Counted from the stretch's first letter, positions 29,521 through 39,724 are shown. The stretch: 64,000 bases of DNA from Stentor roeselii (GCA_006503475.1 RSEH01000054.1:62001-126000), one strand, 5' to 3'. Made by a program: numbers and translations. Notes: generated from the sequence alone by a model not told the origin.

Positions 29521-31080
29521 TTAACCTGTGAAGTCGAATGATTGTCTTTTTGAGTTTTTGCAGGATTCTGATTGAATCGAGCTTTTTCCTTTTTTACCTG
29601 CAACCCATTCTTCGTTCATTGCGTCTTCTGGGGATATTCTGTGGTTTGGGTTCCATACTAGACACTTTTCAACTAGGTCTATGAAGGATCTATCGGCTCC
29701 TTGCAGAAGTCTTTCAATTTTTCGACTAGCTGGCATTCTGGGTCTTCCTTTCGAGTCACAAGTGACCTTCAACCTATCATCCTGATCAAAAAACATTTTC
29801 TTCCTCGTAGCTTTCACCAAGACATCACTCGAAGGACTTCCAAGAACCTCAACAATAAGCAAAAGTTGTTGACTTTCATTTTCTCCAGGAAAAATAGGAA
29901 ACCCTAAAAAAAGTTCACAAAGTATACAACCAAAGCTCCACATATCAATAGAAGTAGCATAAGAGATTCCTAAAATAACTTCAGGTGCTCTATAAAACCT
30001 ACTCTGTATATAAGTATAAATCTTCTTATCCGAAAAGCAAGAACTTCCAAAGTCAATAACCTTTATCGCAGACCTATTCGAAGACTTAAGCAAAATATTC
30101 TCAGGTTTCAAGTCACAGTGAATGACCTGAGTTTTTTTAAGCACCGCCAAAGCCTGCAAGATTTGCATTGCAAAGCGACGAATGAGACCCATGGAGAGTC
30201 CTTGGAACTTGTTAAGTTTTAAGAACTGGTATAAGTTGATGTTCAGAAGTTCAAAAGCGATGCAGACGTGATTCCTGAACATGAAACTTGATTGAATTTG
30301 AACTATTGTCCCGAATTCGTCTTTTTTTCTTAGTAGTCTTAAAACTTCTACTTCTACTGCGGCTTGTTGGTTGAATCTTTTCTTGTTTTTTATGATTTTC
30401 ATTGCGCAGAATGAATTGTGCTTGTGGTCAAATACTTTAAATACTTGACCGAAACTTCCCTTGCCTAGTAACTCGAAGGTCTCGAATCGGTAGGCGATGT
30501 GGTCGTGGAGAACTACTCGGAAGTCTCCTGCTTCGTCGTCAAAGCCGTAGTTTTCATTTGAATTTCCGTTACTTTCTGACTTTTTTACCCCGAGACCGAT
30601 AAACCAGATTTGAGGGAACTTCAAAATTTCACCGAGTTCGAATTTTGAGAGTTTTTCGTTGAACTTTCCGATGACGACTAGTGGACTTGCTGGCAACTGC
30701 ATATCAGTCCAACTGGGCGAGTTATGAACCTGGTCCATGCTCGAAGAAACAGTGCTGAAGTTTGCCGATGTATCTTTAAAGAGTTGACTTTGGTTAGATG
30801 ACGAGTTTAATCGAGTAAGTGAGTTGTTACATTTGCCAGTTCGCGTCGAATTCATCGAAACATGCTTCTGCCCCACTTCCAACGACACATTTCCTCGACG
30901 CGACGTTGGAAAAAATTTGCTTTCAGGAAGCTTAGGAATTCTTTGAGCGATGGTTCCAGTCTTGACGACTTGAATTAGACCGAGACCTGAAGGATTTTCT
31001 TCAATTTCGAGAGTGTTCAGGTTGATTAGACTTGGTCGTTTTAAGTCTTTTGATGATGTGGCTTGAAGAGGTTTTTTCAT
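29521..31080 (-). CDS. DYRK-family dual-specificity protein kinase, 519 aa
   Basis: The first ATG is at 31080 (MKKPLQATSSK); the frame is open a little further but without ATG. A Ser/Thr-rich regulatory segment covers ~1-185. The kinase domain runs ~198-495: LGKGSFGQVFKVFD, catalytic Lys in AMKI (~228), HCDLKPENILL (Asp ~323), DFGSSCF, and activation loop IYTYIQSRFYRAPEVILG with the YxY (Tyr ~355/357) autophosphorylated during synthesis in DYRKs. DHIAYRFETFELLGKGSFG is the class 2 DYRK signature. DYRKs phosphorylate Ser/Thr targets in cell-cycle exit, polarity and ciliary regulation. Confidence 0.93.
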   Translation of the reverse strand: MKKPLQATSSKDLKRPSLINLNTLEIEENPSGLGLIQVVKTGTIAQRIPKLPESKFFPTSRRGNVSLEVGQKHVSMNSTRTGKCNNSLTRLNSSSNQSQLFKDTSANFSTVSSSMDQVHNSPSWTDMQLPASPLVVIGKFNEKLSKFELGEILKFPQIWFIGLGVKKSESNGNSNENYGFDDEAGDFRVVLHDHIAYRFETFELLGKGSFGQVFKVFDHKHNSFCAMKIIKNKKRFNQQAAVEVEVLRLLRKKDEFGTIVQIQSSFMFRNHVCIAFELLNINLYQFLKLNKFQGLSMGLIRRFAMQILQALAVLKKTQVIHCDLKPENILLKSSNRSAIKVIDFGSSCFSDKKIYTYIQSRFYRAPEVILGISYATSIDMWSFGCILCELFLGFPIFPGENESQQLLLIVEVLGSPSSDVLVKATRKKMFFDQDDRLKVTCDSKGRPRMPASRKIERLLQGADRSFIDLVEKCLVWNPNHRISPEDAMNEEWVAGKKGKSSIQSESCKNSKRQSFDFTG

Positions 31081-31234
31081 TATTTTATTAGGAATTAGGA
31101 AATGATTCAAGAAATTATAAAAATTTTAGTGATTTATAGAGTTTCGATTGGTAGGGTTGGGGATTAGTGGAGTGGATTAGGAAGGGTTGGCTTTGAAGGG
31201 GATTTCATTGTTTATTGGAAGATTCGGAGAATTA

Positions 31235-32188
31235 TTAAGGAATAGGCGAAACTCGCTTCCGGTGCATTTGAGGTAAGACCAAGTCTCTGCTTGACTTTGA
31301 ATTTTTTAATTTCTTTTCTAATTTTTCTTGCTTATTGTTATCATCTCTTTCTTTCAGTCGTTTACACTCTTGATGATTTTTCATTCTTTTATTTATTTGT
31401 TTTTTTTTTATCTCATCAAGAAGCTGCTTATGCATTCTTACCTTGACCAGCGATTCTTTTTCCTTTTCAACGAAATCCTGATAATTTACGTCAGACTCAC
31501 TTGAACTTTCCAGACTATTTCTCCTAATAGAAAAAAATTCTTTCCTAATAAATCTCAAATTTCTCCCTCTGCCATTTTCTCTAAATTTTTCTTCAGCCTG
31601 ACTAAAAAAATCAATCGAGTTGTTTTTTAAACTCTCAAACTTTTTAACCTTCTTTTCCTCATCCATCGAAAATTTTTCAACTTTTTTGAAATCCGACTTT
31701 TTTTGAAGACTTGAGTTTCGATTAAAAATCTTCAAATTAATTCTTCTGAAATTTTTCAGATTATCTTTTTTCTCATTTTTTCTTTTTTCCCTAGTTTTTT
31801 TAAGCATTTCGTTTAAGTTTGCGTAGTCGACTTCATCTTCAGAACTTGTAAAAATTTGATATTTTTCTTCATCTAACGTTTGGACCAGTCTTCGTCTGAA
31901 GTTCTGAGGCAAGGAGGACAAATAGTTAAAATTGTTTAGTTTTGATTTGGAAGCCAAAGAAATCGCTTGTTTTCGTGAGCAGCCGATGTCTCTGAACATT
32001 AAAAATTGATAAGCTTCTTGAATTTTAAGAGATTCTTGACTGGGTAAAGGAGAAAGAGTTGAACTGTGGGAAAAGCCAAGAGGTTTTAAGGAAATTCGAC
32101 CAGAAACCACAGGTGATTGACTTTTATGGAAAATTTCAACTAGTGAAGATTTTTTCTGTAGTTGTTTAAGTTTTTCTGGAGATTTCAT
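31235..32188 (-). CDS. Uncharacterised Lys/Glu-rich coiled-coil protein, 317 aa
   Basis: It starts MKSPEKLKQLQKK after a 15-nt gap from the upstream gene. The first ~115 residues include a compact segment (SLKIQEAYQFLMFRDIGCSRKQAIS...LPQNFRRRLVQTL). The rest is highly charged and helical (EMLKKTREKRKNEKKDNLKN; KMRM-x-LLDEIKKKQINK), probably coiled coil. No catalytic motif. Such proteins are common among cytoskeletal and basal-body components of ciliates, but nothing specific identifies it. Confidence 0.65.
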   Translation of the reverse strand: MKSPEKLKQLQKKSSLVEIFHKSQSPVVSGRISLKPLGFSHSSTLSPLPSQESLKIQEAYQFLMFRDIGCSRKQAISLASKSKLNNFNYLSSLPQNFRRRLVQTLDEEKYQIFTSSEDEVDYANLNEMLKKTREKRKNEKKDNLKNFRRINLKIFNRNSSLQKKSDFKKVEKFSMDEEKKVKKFESLKNNSIDFFSQAEEKFRENGRGRNLRFIRKEFFSIRRNSLESSSESDVNYQDFVEKEKESLVKVRMHKQLLDEIKKKQINKRMKNHQECKRLKERDDNNKQEKLEKKLKNSKSSRDLVLPQMHRKRVSPIP

Positions 32189-32203
32189 GATTTTATAAGT
32201 AAA

Positions 32204-33484
32204 CTATGCATTAAAGACTAGAATGTTACTTGATTGTCTTCCATTTTGAATCGCGAATAAGGTGGTGACTGTTGGTTGATGATTGAGGATAATTGAGGAA
32301 CTCTTGCCAGGGTGAAGATCTTGATCAACTCTGAAAAGATTCCGGATTGATTCAGGACTGACGATTTCGATGCCAGTCATCACGACTTGACTCATGTTTA
32401 ACAGAGAAAATTTCAGTCCTTCAGTGAGATCCTTGTCTTTTTTTACTTTTAACGGGAAAATCAAGAAGGGGTCACAAATGACTGAATTCCCTGAAAACGC
32501 GATGAGATGATTATAAAAAAACTCTTCATTCAATTTGGTTTCAATGGTGACTGAAGAAAGCTTCTGAATGAAAGTAATAGTCTCTAGTTCTTCTTGACTT
32601 TCACATATGAAAAGTTTGACTCTCTTGAAGTTAAAATGAGTTTCATTCTTCAATTTTACTAACATTTTTCCTGGACTTCGACTTAACCTGACACTTTTAA
32701 TAACAACCTGCAAGTCCGGCGGGCAATATTCATCCAATACATACAACTGTGTGAGTTGATAAAAACTATCCACAAAACAAGCCAAATTTTCAATTTTACT
32801 CAAAACACTTTGGGACTCACTACAAGTCTTTCGAGTACTTTCCAGAAAATTCTCTTGTTTTGTTTTAAATTTGCCATCAAGTGACTTGCTGATGATTTTT
32901 ATTTCTTCAGGAACTCTTAAAAGTAAATCCTTTACTTTTTCAAACTTTTCAAAGACCTTCTCGACTGAGCCTTGACAAGACTCTTGAATTTTTAAAAGTT
33001 CTGCCTTTGCATGTTTTTTTATTTTGGAGCCTGAAGGTCTTTGATCATCTTCGATTTGATACTCGTGGTAAGTTGACTGCTCGTATCTTCGGGTTATTGA
33101 CTTCACGCCTAAGTCTTTGAAGACTTCTTCGTCGAGAACGAGGATGATTAAATCATAGTCTTTTTTGAAGAAGTTTATGAGTTTACTCGGCTTTGATATG
33201 GATAAGGACGGGGGCAACTCTGCGAAGTCTTGATGAAAATGGTTCTGGGTTAAGTCTTTGGCTATGTCTGGAGATGATAGTCGCTTTTGGGCACCTTTTA
33301 AGTTTGATGAAAGCAAAGAGGCGAAGTGCATGCATAGGAAAAGCTCTTGGGATATGCAGACTGTTTGGGTCTTGTTGTAGCTTTTTAGGTAGGTAGTGTA
33401 AAGGTCTACTTCTTTTTGGTGATTGGAATCGAAATCGGTACTTTCTGGATCGGCTAGCCCTATGTAGATTAGTTTAGCTTCCAT
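32204..33484 (-). CDS. Uncharacterised protein, 426 aa
   Basis: It starts MEAKLIYIGLADPESTD. The first ~120 residues mix strands and helices. A helical coiled-coil-like middle (~130-240) is rich in Lys and Glu. A C-terminal beta-rich region (~265-426) reads like an Ig-like or adaptor-appendage sandwich (VVIKSVRLSRSPGKMLVKLK; LHPGKSSSIILNHQPTVTT). No family is recognised. Only 15 nt separate its stop from the next gene's start. Confidence 0.65.
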   Translation of the reverse strand: MEAKLIYIGLADPESTDFDSNHQKEVDLYTTYLKSYNKTQTVCISQELFLCMHFASLLSSNLKGAQKRLSSPDIAKDLTQNHFHQDFAELPPSLSISKPSKLINFFKKDYDLIILVLDEEVFKDLGVKSITRRYEQSTYHEYQIEDDQRPSGSKIKKHAKAELLKIQESCQGSVEKVFEKFEKVKDLLLRVPEEIKIISKSLDGKFKTKQENFLESTRKTCSESQSVLSKIENLACFVDSFYQLTQLYVLDEYCPPDLQVVIKSVRLSRSPGKMLVKLKNETHFNFKRVKLFICESQEELETITFIQKLSSVTIETKLNEEFFYNHLIAFSGNSVICDPFLIFPLKVKKDKDLTEGLKFSLLNMSQVVMTGIEIVSPESIRNLFRVDQDLHPGKSSSIILNHQPTVTTLFAIQNGRQSSNILVFNA

Positions 33485-33744
33485 TTCTATATATTATCAA
33501 TCGGATTTCATTTTAGTAGCTTTTGTTTAGAAGATAGAGAAAAATAATCTTGGTTGTTTATGGAGGTTAAGGATTAAGTATATGGGACTTTTAATATATA
33601 TAATTTTTAAGTTTTTGTTATACTTTAAAAAATTTGATTTCATTTCATTTTTGCCTATTTTATCTAATAAATAAGTGATTTTACCTTAATTAAATATTCT
33701 TCTTATCTTTCTTATCAAATCCTCGATAAACTATCATAATAATT

Positions 33745-34497
33745 ATGAATTTAACCACTTCAATAAACAACCTATCAAAATCCGAAGACCTGCTTCTCAT
33801 AAAGATAATCCCTGAAAATCTTTCCCTAGAAGCAGGTTTTATCATCGGTCTCCTCTACATGTCTACCAAACAACCTGAGCACAAAATGATAAAATTTAAA
33901 CTCTTCAAAATCCTTTCCGGTTCCAATTCAAGTCTTTGCAACATTCTATCAACTTTCATCCAAGACTGCCAAGTATTAAACTTCGAATCAACAATAAACG
34001 ACAGTGAATTCCTAAAATGTCTTCCTTTTTCAATCGATTTTATCAAATCAACAGTTCAAGAAAATTTCCCAGAAGATGATTTCATTGAAGCTGGATGTAA
34101 GTTCTTTAAAGTAAGGTTGATGGTTATTCAAGATTATTCATCGTTGTCTTTCTTTGGAAGTGGAAATTTTCCTTGTTTTAGATTAGCGAAAATTGAGAAT
34201 CAATACTTTTTGGCTGTTGAGAAGGAAAGTCTTGCTGAGAAAGTTATTAAACTTGTTAATGATTTGGATGAGTTTAGCGATAGGAGAAAAGCGAAAATTA
34301 AGGAAATTATTAGGAAGTATCAGGGAGTTGAAGAGGAATGTGGACATCCTGATGTACGAATTGTTACTTTGTGTGGAAAAAATCATTGTAGAGAGTGCTT
34401 GAAAAGGAAGGTACTGGGATTTGATTTTAAAAAAGCGAGGTGCTTGTGTGGAGGAATGATTAGCCCGAAGAATTTCTTTGAAATAACTAAGAATTAA
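33745..34497 (+). CDS. Uncharacterised protein with C-terminal RING-like zinc-binding motif, 250 aa
   Basis: Residues ~15-170 form a compact domain of unknown family (LSLEAGFIIGLLYMS; FFKVRLMVIQDYSS). The C-terminus (~195-245) carries a Cys/His array: ECGHPDVR, CGKNHCRECL, RCLCGG. That fits a degenerate RING or B-box-type zinc fold, so a role in ubiquitin transfer is possible. The ATG follows an AT-rich leader. It is divergent from the 426-aa gene across ~260 bp. Confidence 0.65.
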   Translation: MNLTTSINNLSKSEDLLLIKIIPENLSLEAGFIIGLLYMSTKQPEHKMIKFKLFKILSGSNSSLCNILSTFIQDCQVLNFESTINDSEFLKCLPFSIDFIKSTVQENFPEDDFIEAGCKFFKVRLMVIQDYSSLSFFGSGNFPCFRLAKIENQYFLAVEKESLAEKVIKLVNDLDEFSDRRKAKIKEIIRKYQGVEEECGHPDVRIVTLCGKNHCRECLKRKVLGFDFKKARCLCGGMISPKNFFEITKN

Positions 34498-34567
34498 GAT
34501 TTTATTTCAAAAAGATTATACATTTTTAATAAGTACCCCCACCCATTTCCAGCCCTTAAAACCATAA

Positions 34568-35587
34568 ATGTCTCTAACCAAACTATTAGAAGATCTTTCC
34601 CTATCAGAAATCCAGCTAGTAAAATTCATCTAGATCTCCCAACTATTCCAATCCTGCCTTTCTGCTGAAATCGACCAAAAATCCCTATACAATCATCTAA
34701 TATCTCCAGTAATGTCATTCAGTTTCTCTATAAAAAAGTTAATAATAGGCTACAAACTATCATCCTCAAGTCTTTCATTTCTCCATTCCTCAAAAATTTG
34801 CATTCTAGATCTTGAAGGTCATTTCTTTGAAATAAAACCTCCAGGCATGACAATAGCGTCATTTAAAACTGAGAAACAAGCACCTCGTATTCATTTTTCA
34901 TTCAGTAAAACTGACGATAAAGTCATTATCTTCGGCGGGAAAAGTGAAGAATCTTTTAATTTCCTTTCAGAAATTTTAATTTTTGACTTAAATGAAAAGG
35001 TTTGGATGTCTTTTGAACTTGAAAATCCTCCTGTGGCTAGGTTTCTTCATTGCTCTTGTGCTATTGGCGAGTATCTGTTTATTTATGCCGGGTTCAGTAA
35101 AATAGGCTGGCTGAGAGACCTGAATGTTGTTGAACTCAATTCTTTAAATGTGGAAAAAATCAGGGTTTCAGGGTTTGTTTCAAGACCTCAGACCTCGATG
35201 GTTTCAGTTGCAGTCAATAATGATATCTTCATTTTTAGCACTTCAGAGAACTCGGATTTCAAACAAAATCAGTTCTTATTAATGGAGATCAGAAATTTTA
35301 CTGCTAAAATATTTGAATTGAGCATATTAACTGATTTTATTGTTGATAAGGTTGTTTCAGGACAGGTTTCCGGAAATTTAATTGTTTTTATTGCGATTGT
35401 TAATGAGTGTTTTTGTGTATTGTGCTATGATTTCGTGTTTAGATCTTGGAAAAGAGCTTGGAATTTAGAGGACTCAGATATTGATATAAGGGCTGAGAAA
35501 AAGGAATTAATTCCTGTTATTTTTGGAGGTGATGTTTATGTGATTGGCTTTTATAACAACTTTTATGTTAAGGGTGATTTGGATTAA
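34568..35587 (+). CDS. Kelch-repeat protein, 334 aa, one 15-nt intron
   Basis: Exons 34568-34618 and 34634-35587. The first exon supplies the only sensible start (MSLTKLLEDLSLSEIQL); the second continues ISQLFQSCLSAEIDQKSLYN. Kelch blades follow: KVIIFGGKSEESFNFLSEIL, WMSFELENPPVARFLHCSC, YLFIYAGFSKIGWLRDLNVV, and a last blade with VIFGGDVYVIGF. Probably four to five blades forming a propeller, with a short helical N-terminal segment. Kelch propellers are protein-interaction modules; the partner is unknown. Confidence 0.8.
34619..34633 (+). other. 15-nt intron of the kelch gene
   Basis: Sequence GTAAAATTCATCTAG; A at position 10. It ends with an in-frame TAG. Without splicing the kelch frame has no upstream ATG-initiated N-terminus. 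Confidence 0.85.
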
Positions 35588-36117
35588 GGTTCTAAATGTT
35601 GATTTTATTTAATTTCATATTTATTGATATAATATTATCAAAGATATAAAAGGTCATCAGATTTTTAACTGTATTGTTAATTAATAGTAGCAAGGTTATT
35701 TCAATCAGGTTTTTAATTAGTTGTTTAAAAATATCAAGAAAATTATGAGTTTAAAGTTTTGACTTTTTAAGGTTTCTTATTATTATAAACAGATTTAAAC
35801 ACCAAATTTCATATTTTGGAACTCTTAATTGATATATTTAAGCATGACCTTTTAACTTACAACATCGATCTTCTTTTTAATTTTAAGTAAAATCCGCCTA
35901 CTCAATCACTTTGAACTTTAATTTATCTCTAAATTCCTAAAAAAATCAATTCTCTGTCCAAGTAAATTTCTTCAAAAGATCAATTTATTAACATCATAAA
36001 AAAATTCAATCCAAATACCCACGAGCCATGAAAGGTCTTAAGCTGCAATTAAACCCCTAATCAACCAAGTCCTCCAAAAAACCAATAAAATTCTAATCCA
36101 ATCATAAACTACCTAAA
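35588..36117. other. Intergenic between convergent kelch and GPCR genes
   Basis: AT-rich, with no supported frame or RNA signature. It is unusually long for a convergent (3'-3') gap in this window; others are 33-260 bp. Confidence 0.5.
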
Positions 36118-36954
36118 TCAATTAAGTGCTTCAACATCTTCATTTCCTCTCCTAAGACAAATAAAAATATTTTTTCTAACTTCCCTCGAGAACCCATATA
36201 CCAGAGCATCTAAAAACCCGATAAGCGACATAGAAATTCCAGCAGCCATAACAAGCCAAACTTCCAAATGCTTAGGCCAGAATAATTCAAATATTCTTTT
36301 AGTCGACACTCCGGCATAACTAACAAAAAGCACAACAGGGTACATTTTGAGTCTCGTGATCATATCTCTATTAATTTTATTGATTTCATCATCAACAACA
36401 TTTCCCAAAACCTCTTCACGTATTTTTTTCCAAACCACCCAATAAACTCCACAATTATAAACAAAAACAACAACAAGTACTAAATAAAAGCAAAAAATCC
36501 TATAAAGAACATTAAACCCGTCATTAGTTATCCAGCACCAGCCTTGTGAATACCCATAAGCCGAAGATATTTCAGGTAAAACTGAGACAAGCACAGGAGC
36601 AGCGAATCCAAGAATTAAATATTTTTTCTCATAACTTTCAATATTTGTATTTAACTTGATGACTGCCTGATACAAGGAAAAAGACATGATTGCAGTCCAC
36701 AGAATACTGCTCAATGAAGAGTACTGCAGCAAAAAACCTTGAACATGGCACCAAGGGTCTGACACTGGAAGCATCAAGCATGCAGAGTGGATAATGTCAG
36801 CCACTGCGATGTAGACTACCAGCCTATAAGCTAGAATCTTCAATTTTAAGCAGAAATAAGCTGAAATAATGAAAAAACAGCCAATCAAGCTAAGACTGCA
36901 TCCAATAATCAAGGCGAAATAAATATTTTCTTGATCTTTGGAATCTTTATTCAT
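36118..36954 (-). CDS. Seven-transmembrane cAMP-receptor-like GPCR, 278 aa
   Basis: Seven hydrophobic segments are readable, from YFALIIGCSLSLIGCFFIIS to LVMAAGISMSLIGFLDALVY. The extracellular Cys pair (DPWCHVQGFL and GYSQGWCWIT) could form the usual TM3-ECL2 disulfide. The end YGFSREVRKNIFICL is typical of the Dictyostelium CAR/Crl family (class E). The N-terminal domain is short and there is little cytosolic tail, so ligands are probably small molecules sensed within the bundle. The stop is TGA. It is divergent from the sorting-receptor gene across 63 bp. Confidence 0.8.
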   Translation of the reverse strand: MNKDSKDQENIYFALIIGCSLSLIGCFFIISAYFCLKLKILAYRLVVYIAVADIIHSACLMLPVSDPWCHVQGFLLQYSSLSSILWTAIMSFSLYQAVIKLNTNIESYEKKYLILGFAAPVLVSVLPEISSAYGYSQGWCWITNDGFNVLYRIFCFYLVLVVVFVYNCGVYWVVWKKIREEVLGNVVDDEINKINRDMITRLKMYPVVLFVSYAGVSTKRIFELFWPKHLEVWLVMAAGISMSLIGFLDALVYGFSREVRKNIFICLRRGNEDVEALN

Positions 36955-37017
36955 TGTTTTTAATCATTTTATATTCTTTTTTTCAACACCTCTGAAATAA
37001 GTTCTTTTCTCTTTATA

Positions 37018-38388
37018 ATGATTCCATATCTGGCCTTAGCAGGTCTCGCCTGGGCTTCAATAAAAGTAAACTCGCCCTACCAGCTTCGTGAGCAGTACTC
37101 AAAAGGAATTCCTTCTTCCTTAGGCAACTTCGGCAACCCTCCATACGGTTCCTCCATCATCGGGTCTCTTTGGTATGATTCAACAATAGACGGATGCTCT
37201 CCTTTCTCACTCGACAGCAACTACGAAGAAACAAACCCGTTGATAGTAATGTTTGACAGAGGGGACTGCGCCTTTGTCTTGAAAGTGAAACACGCTCAAG
37301 ACGTGGGCGCCAGGGCAGTGCTCATCTCGGACAACATCCCAGGCCAGGACATTTCAAAGATCATCATGAAAGACAACGGCCTGGGAGGCAACCTTTACAT
37401 CCCTGCGATGCTCATCAGTTATGAAGATGGAGAAAAACTTAAAGAATTCGTTTCTGAACCTGGAGTTTCTCTTAGTATCGGCTTTGATATTCCGAAAAGT
37501 AAAGAAAGTATTAAAATTTCACTTGTTTTAACGTCGTTTGGATACGAATCATTGGAACTTATGAAACTTTTTAAGGAATTGGAAAATAAATTAAATGCGA
37601 AAAATACGAATTTAGAAGCGCATTATGTTATTATTGAATGTTTTTCGTGTAAAAAGGAAGGATATTTGAAAGAACATGATGATTGTCTTGGAGGTGGCAG
37701 GTACTGTGCACCTGACCCTGATGGAATTGTAGGAAAACTTACAGGGAGGATGGTGGTTGAAGAGGATTTAAGGCAGTTGTGTGTATTGCAGCATGTGAAA
37801 AGTGAAAAGTCAAATTATAGACTTTTTTTTGAGTATGTCACTGGCTTTGGAGACACTTGTTTCGGGAAAAATTTCGACAGGTCTTGTGCGGAAAGTGTTA
37901 TGAAAGATAAAGGGATCAATGTGGACACTGTTAATAAATGCATTGATAACAGCTTTACTGGCGCAAAAAGTTATGCCTTGCAAAATAACTCAAAACTTCA
38001 GGAAGAGGTCGCTTATTGGAAAAATTACGGAATGGGACCTTATCCTGCTGTTTTCATCAATGATCAGCCGTTTAGAGGGGATTTAGAAGAAAGCGCTGTT
38101 GTTACTGCTATTTGTGCTGCTTACTTCTCTGATACTAAACCGGAGTTCTGCTCTGAGGAAGAAGATGAGGAAAAAAGTGAGAAGGGGATTGAAACTAGCA
38201 CTGTTGTTATTGGACTTATTGTTTTCTTTGGTATTCTTGTTGCTCTGCTACTGGTTTATAGGGTTTATGCTAAGAAAGAACTACAGAGGGATATGAGAGC
38301 TCAGGTTAACTCGGCTGTTAATCAATACTTTGCTTTAAGTGATACCTCAGGATTCAAGAACAAACAAATGAGAAGATTAGATCATTAG
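37018..38388 (+). CDS. Vacuolar/lysosomal sorting receptor-like (VSR) type I membrane protein, 456 aa
   Basis: A signal peptide (MIPYLALAGLAWAS) precedes a protease-associated domain (~20-165; VMFDRGDCAFVLKVKHAQD). Next is the Cys-rich luminal domain of plant VSR/BP80 (RYCAPDPDGIVG, DLRQLCVLQHV, CAESVMKDKGINVDTVNKC, PYPAVFINDQPFRGDLE). One transmembrane helix (TSTVVIGLIVFFGILVALLL) and a ~40-residue tail with a YFAL (YxxPhi) adaptor signal follow. VSRs carry hydrolases from Golgi to vacuole. The EGF repeats of plant VSRs are missing here. Confidence 0.88.
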   Translation: MIPYLALAGLAWASIKVNSPYQLREQYSKGIPSSLGNFGNPPYGSSIIGSLWYDSTIDGCSPFSLDSNYEETNPLIVMFDRGDCAFVLKVKHAQDVGARAVLISDNIPGQDISKIIMKDNGLGGNLYIPAMLISYEDGEKLKEFVSEPGVSLSIGFDIPKSKESIKISLVLTSFGYESLELMKLFKELENKLNAKNTNLEAHYVIIECFSCKKEGYLKEHDDCLGGGRYCAPDPDGIVGKLTGRMVVEEDLRQLCVLQHVKSEKSNYRLFFEYVTGFGDTCFGKNFDRSCAESVMKDKGINVDTVNKCIDNSFTGAKSYALQNNSKLQEEVAYWKNYGMGPYPAVFINDQPFRGDLEESAVVTAICAAYFSDTKPEFCSEEEDEEKSEKGIETSTVVIGLIVFFGILVALLLVYRVYAKKELQRDMRAQVNSAVNQYFALSDTSGFKNKQMRRLDH

Positions 38389-38434
38389 GTAGTTAATTCA
38401 TGAAATGTTTGAGAAAATTTAGGATTTTCACTTT

Positions 38435-38776
38435 TTGATTTCAAGATCTGTTCTCGTAGAGAAATCTGAGTTATTAGACCTACTCAGCTTCAAGAATTCT
38501 AGAATCCTCTTTCCTAATAAAATTAGAAATGTTCTTAGAAATCGAATAATTGGAAAATTAATGGTAACTCTAGTTCTAGAATATATTAAAATGTCAGAAT
38601 ACTGTGGAAACTTTTCGGATGAATCATTAAACTTAAACGACCTTTTCAAAGCAATGAAATTCGAAATGAGCCAAAAAGTAATTCAAGCATCCAGTCTTTA
38701 CGAATTCGATTTTGTAAATGTGAAGCCTAACAAGGATCCAAAGAAGTTTCATTGGCAAGACTTCAGTAATAATTAA
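38435..38776 (+). CDS. Uncharacterised small protein, start unresolved
   Basis: The frame is open from 38423 to TAA at 38776, with codon choice like its neighbours (from LVEKSELLDLLSFKN to PNKDPKKFHWQDFSNN). No in-frame ATG lies near its beginning; the first is ~140 bases in (MVTLVLEYIKMSEYC). An upstream exon across a tiny intron was sought and not found. The listed start is just the beginning of the supported open frame. No domain is recognised. Confidence 0.4.
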   Translation: MISRSVLVEKSELLDLLSFKNSRILFPNKIRNVLRNRIIGKLMVTLVLEYIKMSEYCGNFSDESLNLNDLFKAMKFEMSQKVIQASSLYEFDFVNVKPNKDPKKFHWQDFSNN

Positions 38777-38971
38777 TCGATTTTCTATTATTTAATAATT
38801 TTTCACCTCCTAATAAAACTTTTTTCCTGTCCTTTTTCACAAAAACTATTTGAATAAAAATAGTTCCCAAGTCCAACTCTGAAAAAATTCAGTAAAATTA
38901 TCCATTTGCCAAATAAATATTCAAGTTTTTTGATAAACAAACCTTATTGAAACTTTAAATAATACTAAGCC

Positions 38972-39724
38972 TTATGAATGGACATCATCCTGGGCTGAAT
39001 CAGCGTCGTTATTATGATACTTCACATCGCCCTGGACCTTCTTCTTGCAACTTTCACAAATCAAGGAAATGACCTGATCCTTCGGTAAACTTCCCTTGAG
39101 TTTTCCTGTTAAATGCTCAATTTGTGCAAGCATTTCAGTTTTCTTTTCTTTTAATTCTCGAATTTCAATTTTCATTCTTTCGTTTTTTTCTTCATTTTCA
39201 ATGCAGAGTTGGTTTACTTCCTTTTCCTTGATATAAAGTTCTTCAATTTCCTTCTTGGCAGTGTCGATGGACTGATTGGACTTTTGTGTCCTGATTGTTT
39301 CTTCTAATATTTTGTTTTGAAGTTCTTCTTCCTTCGCTTTTTGCATTTTTTCAGTCTTTAGTACTTCTTCTTCGAGTTCTTTCACTATTCTCGTTTTTTC
39401 TACCCTTGAACATTCAACTTTTTCGTAACTTTCTTTGGCAATGTCGATGCTTTGCTTGAGTTTTGAAAGTTCTTCTAAGATTTCTTTTTTCACTTCTTGT
39501 CTGATGTTTTCCATGTCGCAAACATCGCAGATTCGTTTTTTAGTTTCTAGGGTTTCTTCGAATTTCAATGAATGTTTTGCACAGATAAAGTTTTCGCATT
39601 TTAAACACTGGTATTTTTTGCCTAAGCCGAATTTTTTGTTGCAGATGAAACATTTTTTGTCTTTTTTTGGGTCTTGAGAGGCTGAGGATAGAAGAGAGGA
39701 TAATGGGACTTCTTCAGTTGCCAT
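38972..39724 (-). CDS. FYVE-like zinc finger plus coiled coil, 250 aa
   Basis: Residues ~22-68 hold paired cysteines (CFICNKKF, CLKCENFICAKHS, ICDVCDM) spaced like FYVE/FYVE-related fingers, but the basic RRHHCR pocket for phosphatidylinositol 3-phosphate is replaced by ICAKHS. A long coiled coil (~75-210) with very high Glu/Lys follows. A further CESCKKKV pair sits near the C-terminus. This layout recalls rabphilin/protrudin-type effectors, so an endosomal or vesicle-tethering role is possible. Lipid binding is doubtful. Confidence 0.65.
   Translation of the reverse strand: MATEEVPLSSLLSSASQDPKKDKKCFICNKKFGLGKKYQCLKCENFICAKHSLKFEETLETKKRICDVCDMENIRQEVKKEILEELSKLKQSIDIAKESYEKVECSRVEKTRIVKELEEEVLKTEKMQKAKEEELQNKILEETIRTQKSNQSIDTAKKEIEELYIKEKEVNQLCIENEEKNERMKIEIRELKEKKTEMLAQIEHLTGKLKGSLPKDQVISLICESCKKKVQGDVKYHNNDADSAQDDVHS

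Noticed and set aside
38428-38649. 73-codon minus-strand frame
   Set aside because: The plus-strand frame over the same bases has better codon choice and continues further; the minus frame is taken as its shadow.
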